Assembly (NCBI GenBank): GCA_023014365.1
Contig: JAEBUN010000047.1
Span: 226,815-290,814 of the forward strand
DNA length: 64,000 nucleotides
Direction: 5' to 3'
From: Lepiota brunneoincarnata
Lineage: Eukaryota > Basidiomycota > Agaricomycetes > Agaricales > Agaricaceae
Below, piece by piece: positions 47,667 through 60,070 of the stretch. Position 1 is the stretch's first letter. Every line of letters begins with the position of its first letter. The notes beneath the pieces are model-generated. The model saw only the letters and a program-made list of their open reading frames with translations. It had not been told where the DNA came from and searched no databases. The position numbers and the translations under genes were made by a program.

Positions 47667-50600
47667 TCATTGCACAGCCCTAGACCTGTCACGCATGTGA
47701 CACCCGCTCAATTGTCGATGGCTTGAGTTGAGCACATCTCCTGGAAGATGGTCAGTGGTTGTCACACGATCAGATAAGGGGACGCATACCTGAATAATTG
47801 GCTTCATGATCAGGCAGTCCTTCTCCCACAGGAAGGATATGGCCGCATAAATGGTGGTTGAGCTTGGTAGAATTTCCACCTCGGCATTTGTTATGCTCAA
47901 CCAGGCACCAGCACCAAACTCTTCAAAGTCGTTGAGGAAATCGAGTGGTACCTGTTGTTGATATCGATGAACTGCAAGGAAGAAGTCTGTGCTGATATCA
48001 GGGGCAAATATGGCCCTTATTACGGCTGGAACCAATTGTTTGTTGCGTGAACAGTAGAAAAATATATAACTATTTCTCTTCGTTCTGAAGGTAGTTGAGA
48101 ATTCTTTACCGTTGATGACACATCTCGGAAAGTGGTTGGCTTCTTTGCTTGAGATGTCATAAGCCTGTAGTTGCCTCCAAATATCCATGTCAAGTACAAA
48201 TTTCTTCCCCGCTCCCTTTGGGTACGTACACTGGCCGAAGGTGGTGGTGTCATCCGAGAGTGTGCCAATTTTCTGCAAGGGGAAACAATGGCCAAGAATG
48301 TCTGTCACTTCATCGGAAAGTTTGAGGCATTTGGGACCAAAGCGGCTTAAGCTAGCTCGTAACTCTGACTCCGCGCAGAAAGATTTGAGCAACGTGCTTT
48401 CTAGTTCTCCTGTAGCTAGATTAGTATGATTCGCACACAAGGAGAGGTATCATACCAATCTTAAAGTTACTGTTCAGGCCCTGTAGGTGCCCGATGAGCC
48501 TTTCGAATGGGAACATCCACCATCCATGCATGGGTCCAAATAAGCGAAGGTACTTGTCGATGTGTAGGGCATTATGATGAATGGGGTGAAGGTCAATGCC
48601 TGGTCGTATTTGGCGTATTGTCTGGATATAGGCACTCATAGTTGCCAGGTAGCGATCGGCGCAAGTTTCAGTGATCGTGTGTGAGGTCGCATACTGTATG
48701 GCTATGGAAAGAAGGAGCGTACTTCTTACAGTAAGCTGCTTGATTTTGGAGAAATCCTCCGGTCTAGCAGGGTATGCCCACATTCTCATCAGAGCAACAG
48801 GCAGATCAAACTCTATGCAGGCTCGCCACTCGTCGGCCTTGAGTTTACCGTGTCTGGTAGTACCAAAGTTGGAGGGGGGACATGTTTTCCAGGTAGGGCG
48901 TAAGATGGACGTAATACTCTGTTGGATTCGCAGGAGATCGGATGATGAGATGAAAGGACCGGAGGTGGTTAATTCTTCCGACTCTTTGTCCTCGTCGAGA
49001 CTGAAAGTAGGCAGGTCATGGTCATCATTGTTCATGTGATCTTCTAGACCAGCGGGGGGTGAGACGGGTTGAGTTATACCCTACTGGATATCAATAAGGG
49101 GTGCAGGTGCACTGTGAGGGGACACTTACAAGGAGTGCAGAAACGAAGTGAAGCTTCTTGATTCGCCTAGAGTTTTGATGAATCTGAACTCCATGCTCCT
49201 GGCACAGTGTACGAAGTACAGGGATCGAGAGATGGTGGAGCGCCGCTGAAGTTGGATTGCGTTTGAAGAACCCGACGGCCACGCACGAGTTCCTTTTCTT
49301 GAGGTTTTCTATGTAGAAGATTGTCATTGTCGTCTGTCGGAAGAGGTTCCTCCCAATTGATTCCAATGATGACACGGAAGTGATGTTTAACAAGCCCAAG
49401 GAAAAGGTTATGCATGCCGTCGATGACTACATACCTTGTAGGATCCCAATAGGGTAACCGGAGGAGTTCTGTCCATCGTACACCATTCTGTTTGTACAGT
49501 TTGGCGCGACGAGATTTGCTGGGTGCATCACGCCATGCGATTGCAGCATCCCGGAACTCAGTTAAGTTCACAGGTTGCCAAGCTTTTGTTGTCCGGTCAG
49601 TGTTATTTATGTCCTTCTTGAGGAGATGGCAAAGGCTGCAAAAACGAGTGGCAGAATGACCGGCACATCCTGAAATTTTGCGTGACCCCGGTAGATCATT
49701 GACGTTTGGTATGACAGCTTCCCGTGAGCGGCGTCCCTCCGGGTGCTCATATGTTCGACTGAACCATGTGCCTTCGATTGTAGCAGGTAATTAAGGTGTT
49801 GACTAATTCTCCCAGGTATGAATTGAGCCCATCATCGGAGGGTTGCCTGGGTCCAGGAACGATGCCAACGAGATATATGTTCTCGGGCTTGTAGCGGAGT
49901 TCAGGGGGCAAACTGAGGCAGACCATGGCAAAGATCCCGCAAGAGACCGATTTCCCTGCAGCTTTATTATGAAATGGATTGAAGGCGTCATAACTTAGAC
50001 TCCAGACAGTTCGAATCTCGCCTTCACAGTCAACAAAGATGTTGCCCTGGTGATCACGGAACTCTCGAACTCCTTGGCTCTGCATGATGTCGTGAACGGT
50101 CGTGCCTTGCGTTGGAGGGTGGTTTGTGGCCCGGATAGCGGCCTCGATGCCGGGGGCGAGTGTAGAATGAGGCAAGAAAAGTAGTGAAGCTCTGCATCGT
50201 GTAGGGACGGATTGGAACTCGGACACTGAAACCATCGCGAACTCCAAGCTTGCAAAGCCTCGCTCCGCAAGGCTGACGGCCAGGAAATCGAACAAAGGTA
50301 CATTGAGATGGGTAGATCAGGTGATCACCCTGAGTGAGGGGGGGGGTAGAGGGAGTGGCACGTAGGGCATGTAGCATAAGTGGTGACCGTTGGCTCGATA
50401 AGAAATTTGGCCCCGAGCGACACGAACATCATTGGGGATTGTATCAAACAACTGTTTGTGTGTGTGGTCATGAAAAGCAGATTGCAAAGCCAATTTTGTC
50501 ATCCGAAGAGAAAAGTTGCTCACTGAGCGAGAGCACGAGGCAAGGAGGTGAAGGGCAACAGCTAGATATAGGATGATAATAATGCTGGGATTGGCCTGTC

Positions 50601-51143
50601 GAAGGGGGTGATCGAAATAACGGTCTGAAGTAGTGATTTTGATGAGTGCTCTATGCGGCGATTGAATAGGGAAAAAAACTCACCTGTGTTGTGCGCATTA
50701 AGCTCTTGATTCGGAGTCGCTTTCCAGTCTTCTATCCTACGTTCAAGCATCGGTACAATCACTTGAATGACTTGTAAGGATCCATGTTTCAGATGGATAA
50801 TGCCTGCGCTCCCGTAATCAGATAACCCGTTGAGGCGAAGACGTAGGCGGTTGAAAGTTTGGAGCTCTTCTTGAAAATATGCCAAAGCTTCGTTTCTTGT
50901 GGAAAATCTGGTTGACGTCTGGTGCAATGGCACCGGTGTGTTGATTTTATTCCAGATGTTGAGCTCCTGACGAACATCCTGTGCTTTTGCGCTGGTCGAT
51001 TTGAGAATGGCCAGAAGTTCGTTGAGAAGGTCATCACGACTTGATTCTGGAGGGGACGGAGCGCTGAGAGTCAGGCGGGATAAGCCATCGTGAATACTAT
51101 CCGATGGGGGAGGGGTGTTGGGAGACACTCGTTTTCGTCCCAT
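47667..51143 (-). pseudogene. Plavaka-type (tnp2-like) transposase, decayed
   Basis: About 1,000 residues when read across frames. N-terminal coil (MGRKRVSPNTPPPSDS... with FQEELQTFNRLRLRLNGLSD), TVTTYATCPTCHSLYPP zinc-knuckle-like block, YDAFNPFHNKAAGKSVSCG, then LPPELRYKPENIYLVGIVPGP, SRKISGCAGH with FCSLCH, LLRLPYWDPTRYVVIDGMHN followed by LFLGLVKHHF, a SAP/HeH-like segment LRTLCQEHGVQIHQNSR, and the C-terminal HIDKYLRLFGPMHGWWMFPF then ERLIGHLQGLNSN. These are hallmark blocks of Plavaka transposases. At least five one- or two-base frame breaks occur: three in runs (GGGG near 50,410; nine G at 50,338-50,346 on the plus strand; five G near 50,152) and two elsewhere (near 49,770 and 49,260). 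They are either real decay or run-length sequencing errors. Divergent from the small gene at 51389. Confidence 0.88.
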
Positions 51144-51388
51144 GCTAGTTTCCGAGTGGGGTATTGGTTAATTTGGATGTGGATTCCGGGATACGACCAA
51201 GCGTGCTGGAATATATGAATGTTAGGTCTTTATTCCGTAAGTAGAAGTAAAAAATACTTGGGGCACGTTCAATAAAGACCTTGTATTTCACAATAAACCC
51301 CCTTATTGAGAACAATATGGTACGTCACAACCAAAGTGCTTGTATTTTCAGCTTATAAACCAGTATTAGCAGCGGGCATCGCATCTCC

Positions 51389-51915
51389 ATGAGTATGTCG
51401 GCACATGCCTTAAGGACCGTGTACACCCTAAATAGCGACTCTCCTAATCTTCATTCAACTCTTCGAACCTGCTGGAAGACGGGCCCCGAGGCCATAGCGC
51501 AGACTGCACGAGTGATTGACGAAGTTATCCCGGAACCACGCGGAGAGCTGGGGCGACTTGCTCGAGGTGGTTACACATTATTTACAGTACTTGGATGGGA
51601 GCAGAGTACATACAAAGAAGTACAGGTGTGTTCCACACATAATGATTTTACACTGTTCTTGACAAGCAAATAGAAATTTGTTAGAGAAATTGTGGGGCGT
51701 CACCTAAACAACTGCAAGCCATTCACGGAGCAGGATCCCAAAAAGGTGGAAGAGGTCTGTCAAATGGTATGGACACAACCAATATCTGTACATATACGTC
51801 AATAATGCGCATGAAGATCACTAAAAAGTTCCCGGTCCTAAACCACTACGAGAATAACTGGGCAACAAAGAAGTTCATACATAGTATACTACGTAATTGC
51901 AGACGGAACAGATAG
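51389..51915 (+). CDS. Small NWATK-motif protein (left copy)
   Basis: Three exons, about 138 residues: MSMSAHALRTVYTLNSDSPN..., then KFVREIVGRHLNNCKPFTEQ, then FPVLNHYENNWATKKFIHSI and a stop at 51915. No known domain. A paralogue lies at 61409-62036 in the same element, with TIRDLVAGRLSLAAPF and YKDNWATK. I recall similar small proteins near Plavaka transposases in other basidiomycetes, but cannot confirm it here. Divergently transcribed from the transposase with 245 bp between starts, so they may share a promoter. Confidence 0.6.
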
Positions 51916-52002
51916 AGGCCTTAAGGGCCCAAACAGATACATACCTTAATCGTCGATGATACCAATACAATTCCATCATGTGGTGTTTCGCCAGGGGCAA
52001 AG

Positions 52003-54839
52003 TCAGGGCACCACATTGGTTCGTGAAACTTGAGGGAGTGGGGAATCAGGTCGGGATTCCATGCCGATCCACTGTGCCCGTGACAACGCTTTTCGCCAAG
52101 TCGCATCATAGTAGTTGGCAGGAAGATGTTTTGGAACACCTGTGGTCATATGATCGGGGGGATTGTTGATAGTTGTTGAGGCTAAGATGCGTTCCAGGTG
52201 TCTGTTGCCCCGCCTGGAGATACTAGCACGGCCAGTGTTATCGACAGAAGCCAGGACAGCCGCGATCTGAGCATTACGCCAATTCGGTTCAACACGTCGC
52301 ACCCGCTTCAACTGTACTCCATAGGGCTCTGTTTCGGTCTCATCCCCACTCATGCCCTTATCCGTGAGATTCTGGACTAAATTACGAATGCTGGTCCAAA
52401 AAGTCGGATCATCGTGAAAACGATCTTCAATTATCCCAAGGCGATGCTTATAGAGCTGATGAATATGGGTTAATCTACAACATTTGAGCTGGAAGGAGCA
52501 TCCAGGATACGCACTCCACTTCTTCTTGAGTTCATACGGCCCTGCCGCATTTTCATTATCCTCCCAGCAGCCACACGAGCCTCCTTTTCAGTACAAGATT
52601 CCGTTGCTTGGGGGGGAGGTGGCTGGGCATCCAGGTATGCTTTCTTTGTACGTTCGAGAATACGAACCATACGAATCCTTATGCATTGAGGTGTAGTCGC
52701 CCTGGGTGGTAGCTCAAGTAAACCTAAGATTCGGGACCGTGAACCCTCGAGACTTGATAGACACCTAGCTCCTTCGGTAGCAGTCAATTTCTTGAGCTGC
52801 TCAATGTCATTAATGAGGTGAGTGCGGTATTCATCCACAAGTAAGGTCAACATATCATTATTCCACCTCGATCGAGTCAACGGTAGATTCCAGTTGAAGC
52901 GAGGGGAATTAACTTCAGGCCCATTTTCGTTGGTTTCGTAATAGCGACTGATTTTCTGCTCATCTGGAGGGGTAGGTATATTAGCTGGCACTGAGTGCCA
53001 AAGGTTCTTGTTTTTGAAATATTCCCGCAGATGTCGCTGGTTATGTGAGCATACATCCTGACTTACGAGAACTAAACAAGCGTACCACAAGTGCTATACT
53101 AGGGGTTTGTTTCCTAGGTGTGCATTTCTTCTCATCTTTCTGGCATTCAGCTTGAACTTCTTCCATAGACTCATCAGAGTCATAACTGTCAATGGCATTA
53201 TCTAGAGGTTGGGCCGCTTGCTGGTGGTTGCGTGAGAGGGTGGTGCTGGGGCTCGAAGCTGGGGTTCCAGCTGCCTGCATGGGCAGCCTATTGAGACGTT
53301 TGTCAATAGCCTCCATTAGTGCTGCCTGGAGTTGTGCCTAGACAGATCAGTTAGCATAATGGCAAGGGGAGGAGGAGGGGTTCCGCACCGCATTCAGTGT
53401 TGCTTGTAACTTCAGCTCGTCTAGTCCTTGCTGAAACTAAAAGAACAAAGGGTTTGAATGAGCGGGTATTGGGGAAAAGAGATATACAAACCACTCTCTC
53501 AAGATCCTGTTGGTGCGAAGAAAGTTCTGATACTACAGGGTGCTGAAGCCAAGGTGAGCAAAGGTCCAACCCCAGGTAATAGGATACCACTCACCCGGGT
53601 TTCGACGGACGGTCGCACCTGGCCAGCCATGGGATCATCAATATCTTTGTTCAGGTCCGTCTAATGACCATTTAATATGTTTTTAACTTGGAATGCGCAA
53701 GAACCTACATCACTCGGTACGGAACCAGCCCTTCTTCCTTCAGCAGTATTCAACTCATGGGACAGCTGGCTGTCATTGATATGGGTCGTGCTAGCCTCAG
53801 CGAGTCTAACAGAGGTGTTTGTGGATGGGATGGGGGGATCTAGTAAGGGAGTTGCACTCGGAGTAGCGCATCCAGTCAAAGGAGTTACATCTGTAATTGA
53901 GAATTCAGCTGGAGGAGCCGTGGTTTGGATAGGGGATTGGATGGAGGGAGCAGCATTCCGGATAGGGGATCTGGCCAAAGGGCCAGCATTCGGGGTGGGG
54001 GATTTAATGGCGGGAGCGACATTTGGGGTGGGGGATTCAATGGTGGGAACGACATCCAAGAGAGGATGTTCAGTGGGAAGAGAGGCATTTGGGATCACGG
54101 ATCTGGCTGTGTTCGGGGTGGTAGGTTCGGCAGGGGGAGTTACATTTCGGAGGGGACTGGCTCTCGGGATAGGGGATCTGGCTAAAGGAGCTTCGTTGGG
54201 GGTGGGGTGTTCAGCGGAAGCCAGAGTCGGTTGTCCGACTGAAGGGGTTATATCCAGGCAGGAGGGCTCTTCTGGGGCGATTACATTAGGGCAGGAAGGC
54301 TCATCCACGTTCTGGTGGGAAAGTACACCCATCTAAGGAAAATGAGAGAAGAGTTATTTGTGGGAGGGGTGGGACATACTTCGACATCATGTCCTGTGGC
54401 ACCTGGCCAGAGATATGAATTGAGCGTGCGCCCAAAACGTACCAAGCTCTGTATATTGTGAGTTATGGTGATGATTGCAGAAATTCTGCGACCCACACTA
54501 TGAGCGGCAGAAGCAGCAGTAGGATTACTTTCGTGTTGCCGCCTGGCGAAGTAATTAGGCGTCAAATTCTGCGATATGAGACATATATTCACCTTCTCGG
54601 AGAAAGGCTCCGATCCCCACGTCTGCCTAATTCTTCGCGGCTGCATCAACGAACCATGAGACGTGACGTTCCAAAAGTTCCAAGTGTACTTACCTCTTTG
54701 AAGATAAGCTTCGACGTCTACCCCTCGAACCAACATCGTGCTCTTCGACTTGCGGTGAGCGATGGGAACAGAGGGTGCGTTGATGACGGGGTGGCGAGCA
54801 GGTTTCGCGTTGATGTCGGTGTGTTCGAGAGGGATTCAT
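52003..54839 (-). CDS. Transposon F protein: Pro/Thr repeats, coil and conserved C-terminus
   Basis: About 11 exons, about 770 residues. Start MNPSRTHRHQRETCSPP at 54839. Arg/Ser-rich N-terminus; residues about 110-310 are an imperfect 10-12-residue repeat of the type SPTPNVAPAIK; then a Gln/Leu coil (FQQGLDELKLQATLNAAQLQ) and a conserved domain RHLREYFKNKNLWHSVP... with WNLPLTRSRWNN. The C-terminus carries GMSGDETE, the basic VRRVEPNWRN, SRRGNR and LPANYYDATW. I recall that last series (G-M-S-x-D-E...W...S-R-G-N...L-P-x-N-x-Y) as a widespread uncharacterised basidiomycete family. Basic, probably nuclear; perhaps a DNA-binding or regulatory partner of the transposase. All splices are GT-AG and the frame is intact. 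The 219-codon plus-strand frame over the repeat is a shadow. Confidence 0.7.
53700..54260 (-). repeat. Imperfect Pro/Thr-rich tandem repeat within F
   Basis: Degenerate units of about 30-36 bp, giving repeated (S/T)P(T/I)xNxAPxxx in the protein. Both strands stay open here because of the repeat composition. Confidence 0.75.
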
Positions 54840-55182
54840 GGTAATATGAAGGCAGGTTTCTGCGGTACATGACTTATAAAGGGAGGACAACTATTACGGG
54901 TGCAACAAAACGTAACGGAAAACAAAAACATTTTCGAGGATACAAATACTTTTCATATACAATCCAATTTGGTTGAGCGTCATTCCTGATAGGTCACGCC
55001 TAAGTTGACAGGAGGCGCTGGCACGAACAAAAGATACAAAAAATATTGTCGCAATGGCTATAGCAACAGGATATGCACAAAAAGATACAAAAGATCAAAC
55101 CAATATAAAAGTTGAAAGTGAAGGCGGCGGAGCGAGCGCAACAAACTTCCAAACACCCCAATTTTACTCCAGACGACCTACA

Positions 55183-56897
55183 ATGCCTTCAGCAGGTGTC
55201 AAGGTATATTGCGTTGGCTCGAACTCATGCCTACGTCTCATATGATTATAGATTCAGCTTAAACACAATCTGAAGGCCCACCACCTTCCCATCAACGTGC
55301 TGAAGTTTAGCCCCGACGGATCCAGATTGTTAAGTGGAGGTGGGTAATGCAAGCCAACCGCTGATTTATGATTAACCGTGATCTATAGCAGATGATGGAA
55401 CACTTACAGTTTGGAACGTCGAGCAAGGGTATGCATGTCGGACGTTCAAAGTTCTCTTCAATGGCCCTGTCTCTGCTGCGACGTGGTTATGTTCAGATGG
55501 GGAGGATAGGCCTGCATGTTTTGCTTTTGGTTGCGCGGATGGAAAGGTTTTCCTCTGCCGAAAAGCCCCCTCTGATTCATCGGTACGCTCAAACGCCTCT
55601 GGGATACGATATGAGAAGTTAATTTTTTGCAGACGTATCAAATCAGTTTTCATGTACAGGCGCACGACGAGAGAGTAGAAGAACTGGCCTTTGACATGGT
55701 TCATCGTCGGCTTGCATCTGCTTCCCCTGACGGCGTGAAGGTTTACGATATCAACAATCAAGGCAGGTCGCGACACCACAGGTTCAGAGCGTTATTCTTA
55801 CTTCGACCAGGTCAACTAGTTGAAATCACGTCCGAACCGGCAAACGGCAACATACCAAGAGGACTCGCATTTATTAATTCAGGATCAGAACTTGCTATCT
55901 CTTATCTAGAATCACATGAAGTGTAAGCCTCAAACATGGAAAACGACTTGCTAAGTACTTACATGCGAGACAGCCGATTTTTCCATGTGAATCCTTGGGA
56001 AGGGACAGCACCAATCACGCTGCTTACTCGAATGTAAGCAGGGAAAGATAGCACGATTTATCTCATTCCCTGAAGTTTCAATATCCAGCGGCCACTCTGC
56101 GATTTCCTCCGACGGAAACCAACTAGCAGTTTCGAATCTGGAAACCGGAGTGGATATTTATTCATTCCCGAATTGCCAACCTATAAGATCATTCACTTAC
56201 CCGATTGCCCGGAACGTACCAGTTCTGGTATCCTTTGCACTGGACGACCGGTTTATCGTCGCCGGCAGCGATAATGGCAGGCCGCGGGTTTTCAGGACGA
56301 GAGAAGAGAGCGAGGTAAAGGAACTGCCGCATGGTGGTGGTGAGTCGAAACGTTCAGATAGAAATGGAGGCACTCAACTAGAAAATAGACAGCCATATAG
56401 TTCAAATTATCGCAGTGCGTTTTGCCCACAAATTTTGAAGGTTTTATCTAACCACCTCGGGAGGTCCAACAAGTTGGAGATACATGTCTTGTTGCGACAG
56501 GTGGGCAAGATGGTCGTGAGCACTCTGTGAAAATTTGGACTCTGCGTTCTGAGGTAAAGATAGCTGCTCCAGAAAGGTATGAATGGCTAACCTCCCTGCA
56601 CAAAAGGCAACCGTCCATCCTCCCGACACGTCAAGGAATTCGATAGTGGCCCCGAGTACGGTGTTCGGGCATCTCCTGTGGACCATGTTAGTGGTCCTGG
56701 TTGTACAACTTGTGTTGAGTATGTTGCCGCGCAACTTATTACAGGAGTACGTACTGGACCTTTGGAAGTTCTGTGTCAACCCTCAGAGAGAAAACGAGGA
56801 CTTGATAGACACAGGAAACTTGATAGATGCAGGAGACATCGTACCGGTGACAGCTATAAGGGTAAAAGATTTCTGGGATTCCCTGAGGAACATTTAG
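55183..56897 (+). CDS. WD40-repeat protein with C-terminal membrane anchor (right copy)
   Basis: At least eight exons, about 420 residues; a 21-nt first exon (MPSAGVK), as in the left copy, supports the ATG at 55183 over the in-frame ATG at 55054. Blades: AHHLPINVLKFSPDGSRLLS followed by GG, DDGTLTVWNVEQG, FAFGCADGKVFLCRK, VHRRLASASPDGVKVYDIN, AISSDGNQLAVSNLETGVDI, DRFIVAGSDNGRPRVF, LVATGGQDG with HSVKIWTL. The final exon has one hydrophobic helix (HLLWTMLVVLVVQLVLSMLP) and an acidic tail ending DFWDSLRNI. A beta-propeller held at a membrane by a C-terminal helix; partners unknown. The frame is intact when spliced. Confidence 0.75.
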
Positions 56898-57110
56898 TAT
56901 GTTGGCGCCAAGTAGAATAAGTAATAATACACCTTGGACATTCCGCACGCTCGCAGGCTATAGAGTCGCTATCGAGACCGGACAGTATTTCAGTAGCTTA
57001 TTAGGTACCAAAAAAAAAGGTCGGGCTGCTTATCACACTCCCTGGACCCCTCAACTTTCCTCCACCCCCACACCAACAAAAGAACGCCACGCCGGAGCGA
57101 TGCAAAGAAT
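56898..57110. other. Short spacer, nothing recognised
   Basis: 3' flank of the right WD40 gene, with a 9-A run at 57,009-57,018. Confidence 0.4.
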
Positions 57111-57114
57111 GTGC

Positions 57115-57570
57115 TTGGATAATCCAAATGCACATATGCAAGCGAGTTGAACCTCGCGTACTTGGATAGTCCAAAGCACGCAGAGGACACAGGTTGTCGA
57201 GGCGAAATTGGGGCCGTTGCGATGAGTGGACATGAGCGAAAGACGAGAGTGGGTCACCATGGCTGTGACAAATAGAAGAGCGGGTCATGTCAATGTGACC
57301 AAGCGAGGTGAGCTATCGTGACCTACGAGAGCGGGTCACAATGGCTGTGAGAAAGTGAAGAAGAGCAGGTCATGACAACGTGACCAAGCGAGGAGCGAGT
57401 CATCGTGACCTACGAGAAGCGTCACAACATCGTGACAGCGAGAAACGTTTGCCCCCACCGAACTGACCCTCCCCTCCTCAGTACCACAAGCCTCCTGTGC
57501 GTTGGATTATCCAGTCACAGGCTCACAACCGCACAGCTATGGATCGGTTTAACCGGACATAGCCCAGAAC
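57115..57570. promoter_or_regulatory. Dense palindrome array, orphan A-type promoter
   Basis: Sites of type TTGGATAATCCAA at 57,115-57,127, 57,162-57,174 and 57,502-57,514. Between them, 57,251-57,437 holds a series of GTCA(C/T)...GTGAC pairs (57,251-270, 57,282-300, 57,333-352, 57,367-385, 57,420-437) plus single half-sites. A GGTTTAACCGGA element near 57,548 also occurs at 42,970, just before the A gene. No A-type gene follows here, so this looks like the promoter of a lost second A copy. Confidence 0.6.
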
Positions 57571-58126
57571 AAGCCCTGAGCACGGTCGCGCATCGCTCAC
57601 CCAAGACCAAGCAGCCACTCGACACCCCCACAACTCCGAGAAAACCCTGGCCCCTTGAAAGACCAGGACGAAACGATGTGTAGCAGTCTCATTTCCGCAC
57701 ACTATGACAGAATGTTTTTTTCCTTACATACCTGATATCTTTGTGAGGGCCGCACTACATACTCTTCGCTATAATCAACATTCGCTCATACGCTATGACA
57801 AATTCTAGATTCGCAATCATTTCTCAACGAATTACTGTGGGTGACCAAGGAACTGGTCCGCGAATGAGTCATACCCTCGGCGGGTAGTATCACACTCGCG
57901 TTCGGTATGAAGTTCAGCTCCTGGTTTATCTACCATTAACTGAGACAAATAGTATTAATTCCAGGCCTTTAAGAAGGGTGGCATCTACTAATAAACTTAT
58001 GATACTCGCCACCGCTAACCACCTGCCCACCGGACCTCTCATGCGCTCCCGTGGTGATCCAGCCACCCTTGCCTATAAACAGAAGTTCTCTATATACTTG
58101 TCCGTAGCGAATGTTCGTGAGTCCAT
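57571..58126. other. Spacer, nothing recognised
   Basis: Region between the orphan promoter and the 3' end of the F-box-like gene. No motif, no gene. Confidence 0.4.
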
Positions 58127-59883
58127 TTAGCCTTTTAACGCTACTAACTTCCACTGCTTCCGCCTCCTCGCCCTTCTCCACTCACCTAATGGTGTTCGCA
58201 GTGCCCGCAATTTGGGGAGTATCTTGGCCAGTTCGGTAGTAAACTCAGCCTCAGCGTCGACTGATGATCGGTAATGCCGACAGTCGAACTCCAAATCTTC
58301 CAAACTCCGGAAATTCTGCAGGAGTCGTTTAACATAGTCCTGTGAGAGAGTCAGTTAGTAAAGGTGGATCGGCAGGGCAAAATATAGCTTACATATGCCA
58401 CAGGTTCGAAATCCTCCATAGCGAGAATGAATTTTGACACGCCGTCAACTTTTGGGCCTTTTGGCAGTGTACAGGAACATCTGAACTCCTCCAGGCTATG
58501 ACGACAATGGTCGACCACCCAGTAAGGCAAATTCATCCTGAGCTTTACATCCTTCGTATGTTTATGTTGGATACCCTTTAGCACCGACGTCGCAGATGAA
58601 ACACCTTCGCAGAAATCGCGTGACCAGTAATCATTGGAGAACATGGGTAGAGAGAGCTCGAGTAGCTGAAGGTCCAAACTTTCTTCTGATACCCAGTACG
58701 TGTTTGGCGTCACACAGAGCTCTTTGAGCAGGGGCGGTATTGTATTGACTTCGCCGATAGCTCCTACATCCCTGCCTCTCGGGAATGGATAATGGTTCCT
58801 CATGGTGATTGACGAGAGACGGAGATGATGGATAAACAGGGAAGATGGGATGGCAATGTGGTGGTTGCTGGTTAGATAGAGGCTTGTAAGGCTCGGTAAG
58901 CGAATCTGGTCCCAATCGAGAAAAGCCTTGTCATCGTCACTATCGTAGACCAGGTGCAATATCTCTACCGAGGAATTGGCCAGTAGCGGAGACAAGACGT
59001 AGCGTAATACTTGACAGCCCCATATCCTGGACCCGATGGTCACAGAGCAAATCTGTGGATGAACCTCGATGACGGGCGGCACATCTGCGACCATCGAGGC
59101 AATCGGAGGTCTAATAAGTGGTTTACCGGTCCTGGAGGCACTGGTCAGTTCGATGTATCTCGTATTGGTGGCGACAGCGAGGAGCTCGGAGAAGCTAAGC
59201 GCTGTTTTTGGATTCTCTAACAACTCGTCCTCGTCGTCGTGGATCTTAACAGAGATGGTGAAAACCTGCGGAGCGTTGCGAATGATCGCGTAGATGCTCG
59301 GGGAGAATCTGAGTAGATTGAAGAGGTCGCAATTGAGGGCAGAGAGCTTAACCGGTGGATAAACTCGCGAGAGGAAAGTGACGTCCGAGTCTGCAACATC
59401 TCCGAGAAGGTTGAACTCCGAGTTACTAGCTCCTTCGCGCAAGACGCGTCTTTTGATGATACGAGGGCGATACGCGTAAATGACGTTAGCAGTCAGGCTC
59501 TTATCATGCACGAATGCCAACGCCAACGCAATGAGGTCTGGATCGTCGATATAGTTGAAAATCTCCAACTGAATCTCCGGAGGACATGATCCTATATCCA
59601 GCCGTGAGGTGTGCTGCGATTTCGTGGTCAGAACGGAACCTTCTGTGCTAATGTGAAACAGGTTACGCACTACAGCAAAGACGCCTCTGTCTGAATCAAT
59701 GCCCAGATTACCACTGTTGGCTGGACTGATTTCCTGAAAACTCCGTAAGTCTCAGCTTTCCATTTTGGACCTGCTGCTCACAAGCTTCTGTTTCTTTTGA
59801 GCCTGCGGCCAGCGCGACTCCTCATGTTCCTCTTCTCTTTTACGTTTGATGGTAGTCTCCGGCACCATCAAGATACGTTTCAT
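58127..59883 (-). CDS. F-box-like protein carried inside the transposon
   Basis: Three exons: 59782-59883, 58393-59733, 58127-58339; introns of 48 and 53 nt; 551 residues. N-terminus MKRILMVPETTIKRKREEEH with KKQKL looks like a bipartite nuclear signal. At about residue 70 comes IGSCPPEIQLEIFNYIDDPD followed by LIALALAF, an F-box-like helix pair. The rest is Leu-rich and repeat-like (VEILHLVYDS, LTSLYLTSN, LQLLELSLPM). The tail ends in WRRARRRKQWKLVALKG. By family it would recruit a target to an SCF ubiquitin ligase, perhaps in the nucleus. It is not a standard Plavaka component, so it may be captured host cargo. TATA-like ACTATATAAG about 190 bp upstream. Confidence 0.75.
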
Positions 59884-60070
59884 AACTCCCAGGCCCTGTA
59901 GGATCGGTGTGCAACCGCGACGGAGTCATTATTGGAAGCCGCTTACCTCCTTTGCTATCCCTGTAGCGGTGGCGGCCAAGGAGGACGGATTGCCTAGGCA
60001 TGGCGAACTGAGAAGTAAACGGTACATGTTGAGTTGATGTGATGGGGAACGTAGACTTTTTTTCTAACCC

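Noticed and set aside
53677..54336. 219-codon Gly-rich plus-strand frame
   Set aside because: Shadow of the Pro/Thr repeat coded on the minus strand; the repeat leaves several frames open.
57251..57437. Possible CRISPR-like repeat array
   Set aside because: Units vary in length and sequence and are palindromic; the host is a fungus. Better read as protein-binding sites.
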